A stretch of DNA of 14,320 nt from HGM11412 sp045654765 (GTDB taxonomy: Bacteria > Bacillota > Clostridia > Christensenellales > Borkfalkiaceae), in assembly GCA_045654765.1 (NCBI GenBank), contig JAZONZ010000040.1, forward strand, positions 1-14,320. The letters run 5' to 3'. Of this stretch, positions 12,902 through 14,320 are shown piece after piece. A program made the translations under genes and the position numbers. Under the pieces are notes generated by a model. That model did no database searches, was not told where the DNA came from, and saw only the letters and a list, made by a program, of their open reading frames with translations. Every line of letters begins with the position of its first letter. Within the stretch, counting starts at the first letter, position 1.

Positions 12902-14290
12902 TTATGCCTCCTCGGCTACAATTTTGTTAAGCGCATTTATATACGCCCTAATACTTGCGGCAACGATATCCGTTGAAGTTCCGTTACCAGAATAAAGTTT
13001 TCCGTTATTTCTAAGTTTTACGAGTGCTGAACCTAACGCTTCTTTGCCCTCAGTTACGGCTTGAACTTGGAAATCATCAAGTTCGTAGTGATGACCAATA
13101 CATTGTTCAATCGCCCTAAACGCTGAATCAATAGGACCTTCGCCCGCACTTACGCCTGAAATAATTTCACCGTTTCTTTTTAAAGTTACTTGTGACATTG
13201 GCGTTGAAACGTTTGAACTTGTAGTTGTGTACGTTTCAAAGTGATAAGTTGAAGGCGCTTGCATAGCGTAACTTGCTATAATTGCTTCAAATTCTTTAGA
13301 GCCAACTGCTCCTTTCTTTTCACAAACTTTAATTAAGGCGTCATAAACCTTGCCAGCGTCAGACTCTGAAAGGTCGTAACCTAAAGTAGTTGCAACCTTG
13401 TTAACGTCTTTTAAAGTCGCACCCGAGTCAAGTAATATTTTATTTTTATCACTAACGTCACTTGTAGACGTTATGTCTTGACTACTAATTTTTGAAATTG
13501 TTTCGCTAATACTTGCGTGAATTTTTGTTGCATTAAGATTGATTTTTGCATTTATAGAAGCCCCGCAAGCAGATATAGCGTCACTAATTTCGCCCATCAA
13601 TAAAACGTCTTTACCAGAGATTGCACATTTTAATCCGTCAACGCCTTTACCTATTGAAGAAAATGCCGATGCAACGCCCATTTTAATACGATTAGATACT
13701 TGAACGTAAACAGGAACGCTTACTTGATTTTTTACTTTTTCAACAATGTTTGCAATTTCTTCATAAGTAGACGTACCTGCGTTATCGCAAACACTTATAA
13801 TAGTTGCTCCGTTTTCTTCGGCAACCTTTACGGCTTTTAACAAGAAATCAATATCAGCCCTTGTTGCGTCAAGCGCCGAAAATTCTACGTCACTCGTGTA
13901 TTTTTTTGCCTCGCAAATTAAAGCAACTATTTTATCAAGCATTTTGTCTTGCTTAACGTGATATGCGTATTCCATTTGAATAGTAGATACAGGAAGTTCT
14001 ATTTGAAGACGTGGTTTTTTAGCAAATTTAATACATTCCCATGCCATTTCAACTCCTTTAATATCAAAACCTACCGGAATTGCTAAACTTGCGTTTTGAA
14101 CGTTTTGAGAAATAGTTTTATAAATAATAGCGTCTTCACGAAAATTCTTAACTAATGGTAATTCAATAACGTCAGCACCTAGTAAATCTACGCTAATTGC
14201 TAGTTTGGTTTTTTCACGGAATAAAAGTGCAACTTCACGTTCTTCTGCAAGTTTTTTAAGCGTAACGTCAATAATATCAATTTTTTTCAT
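12902..14290 (-). CDS. LeuA-like (2-isopropylmalate synthase) homolog lacking catalytic residues
   Basis: 462-residue protein with LeuA layout: HMGL-like TIM barrel (1-250), linker region (about 275-340) and C-terminal LeuA allosteric/dimer domain (about 345-458). The active site is altered. The usual DTTLRDGEQ near the N-terminus reads DVTLKKLAE (8-16), so the metal-binding Asp is K13 and the preceding Arg is K12. The usual HxHND reads QVSNR (197-201), losing both metal-binding His. The GERAGN-like segment also is not conserved. The regulatory domain keeps GEGPIDSAFRAI (383-394), YELDDFQVQAVTEGKEALG (402-420) and YSGNGTSTDIVAASIRAYINALN (433-455). Leucine binding without catalysis is therefore possible (inference). 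The start has AAAGGAG 7 nt upstream. It is followed by the TIM-barrel/acyl-CoA synthetase fusion with a TAATATG junction. The promoter is probably beyond the window edge. Confidence 0.82.
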   Translation of the reverse strand: MKKIDIIDVTLKKLAEEREVALLFREKTKLAISVDLLGADVIELPLVKNFREDAIIYKTISQNVQNASLAIPVGFDIKGVEMAWECIKFAKKPRLQIELPVSTIQMEYAYHVKQDKMLDKIVALICEAKKYTSDVEFSALDATRADIDFLLKAVKVAEENGATIISVCDNAGTSTYEEIANIVEKVKNQVSVPVYVQVSNRIKMGVASAFSSIGKGVDGLKCAISGKDVLLMGEISDAISACGASINAKINLNATKIHASISETISKISSQDITSTSDVSDKNKILLDSGATLKDVNKVATTLGYDLSESDAGKVYDALIKVCEKKGAVGSKEFEAIIASYAMQAPSTYHFETYTTTSSNVSTPMSQVTLKRNGEIISGVSAGEGPIDSAFRAIEQCIGHHYELDDFQVQAVTEGKEALGSALVKLRNNGKLYSGNGTSTDIVAASIRAYINALNKIVAEEA

Positions 14291-14320
14291 AATAAGACTC
14301 CTTTATTTCTTATATCATTT

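Noticed and set aside
12902..14290. Calling this gene a functional 2-isopropylmalate synthase (leuA)
   Set aside because: Metal-binding Asp and both His are replaced, and no leuB, leuC or leuD follows.

Overview
The window reads as chromosome of a low-GC, Gram-positive-type bacterium (Bacillota, probably a clostridial lineage). By eye the DNA is about two-thirds A+T. Promoters match sigma-A boxes (TTGACA/TTGACT, 16-17 nt, TATAAT/TACAAT), ribosome sites are GGAG/AGGGG, and terminators are intrinsic. A lysine riboswitch drives a NhaC-type transporter, an arrangement known from Firmicutes. No rRNA, tRNA, CRISPR array, transposase or phage gene was seen. Genus assignment would need a search.

Region 1 (1-3561, - strand). 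A permease of the auxin-efflux-carrier family and a stand-alone RNA ligase are 15 nt apart and share a consensus promoter. They are followed by two adjacent, closely similar amidohydrolases that have their own promoter and look like a tandem duplication. No clear terminator separates the two pairs.

Region 2 (3562-6325, + strand). A consensus promoter leads into a complete lysine riboswitch with a mutually exclusive antiterminator and terminator, then a NhaC-family transporter (LysW type, predicted lysine importer). This protein carries an unusual DnaJ-like double CxxCxGxG cysteine cluster between its first two membrane segments. A strong terminator follows, then a small single-gene unit coding for an unrecognised 148-residue protein.

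Region 3 (6326-8580). A 606-residue membrane protein (- strand) ends in two copies of a 104-residue-spaced membrane repeat resembling DUF898/YjgN. It is divergent from a 66-residue Xre-type regulator (+ strand). The short spacer holds a perfect TTGACA-17-TATAAT promoter for the membrane protein, overlapped by an inverted repeat that could be the regulator's operator.

Region 4 (8581-10274, - strand). A third amidohydrolase lies 14 nt upstream of a zinc-ribbon/TIR/TIR protein. TIR proteins are commonly NAD-cleaving or nucleotide-signalling enzymes in bacterial immunity. The small dual-TIR form and its amidohydrolase neighbour do not match a defence system that I can name.

Region 5 (10275-10437). 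An intergenic spacer holds a long, strand-asymmetric RNA-like hairpin with two tandem G.A/A.G internal loops, followed by a second small hairpin. This is a candidate undescribed structured RNA.

Region 6 (10438-14290, - strand). Two translationally coupled genes. The first has full LeuA (2-isopropylmalate synthase) architecture, but all the recognisable catalytic metal ligands are replaced while the C-terminal allosteric domain is well preserved. The second fuses a sugar-isomerase-like TIM barrel, which also lacks most metal ligands, to an apparently intact acyl-CoA synthetase. This pair is the best candidate for an undescribed system: a leucine-sensor-like pseudoenzyme coupled to an acyl-activating enzyme.
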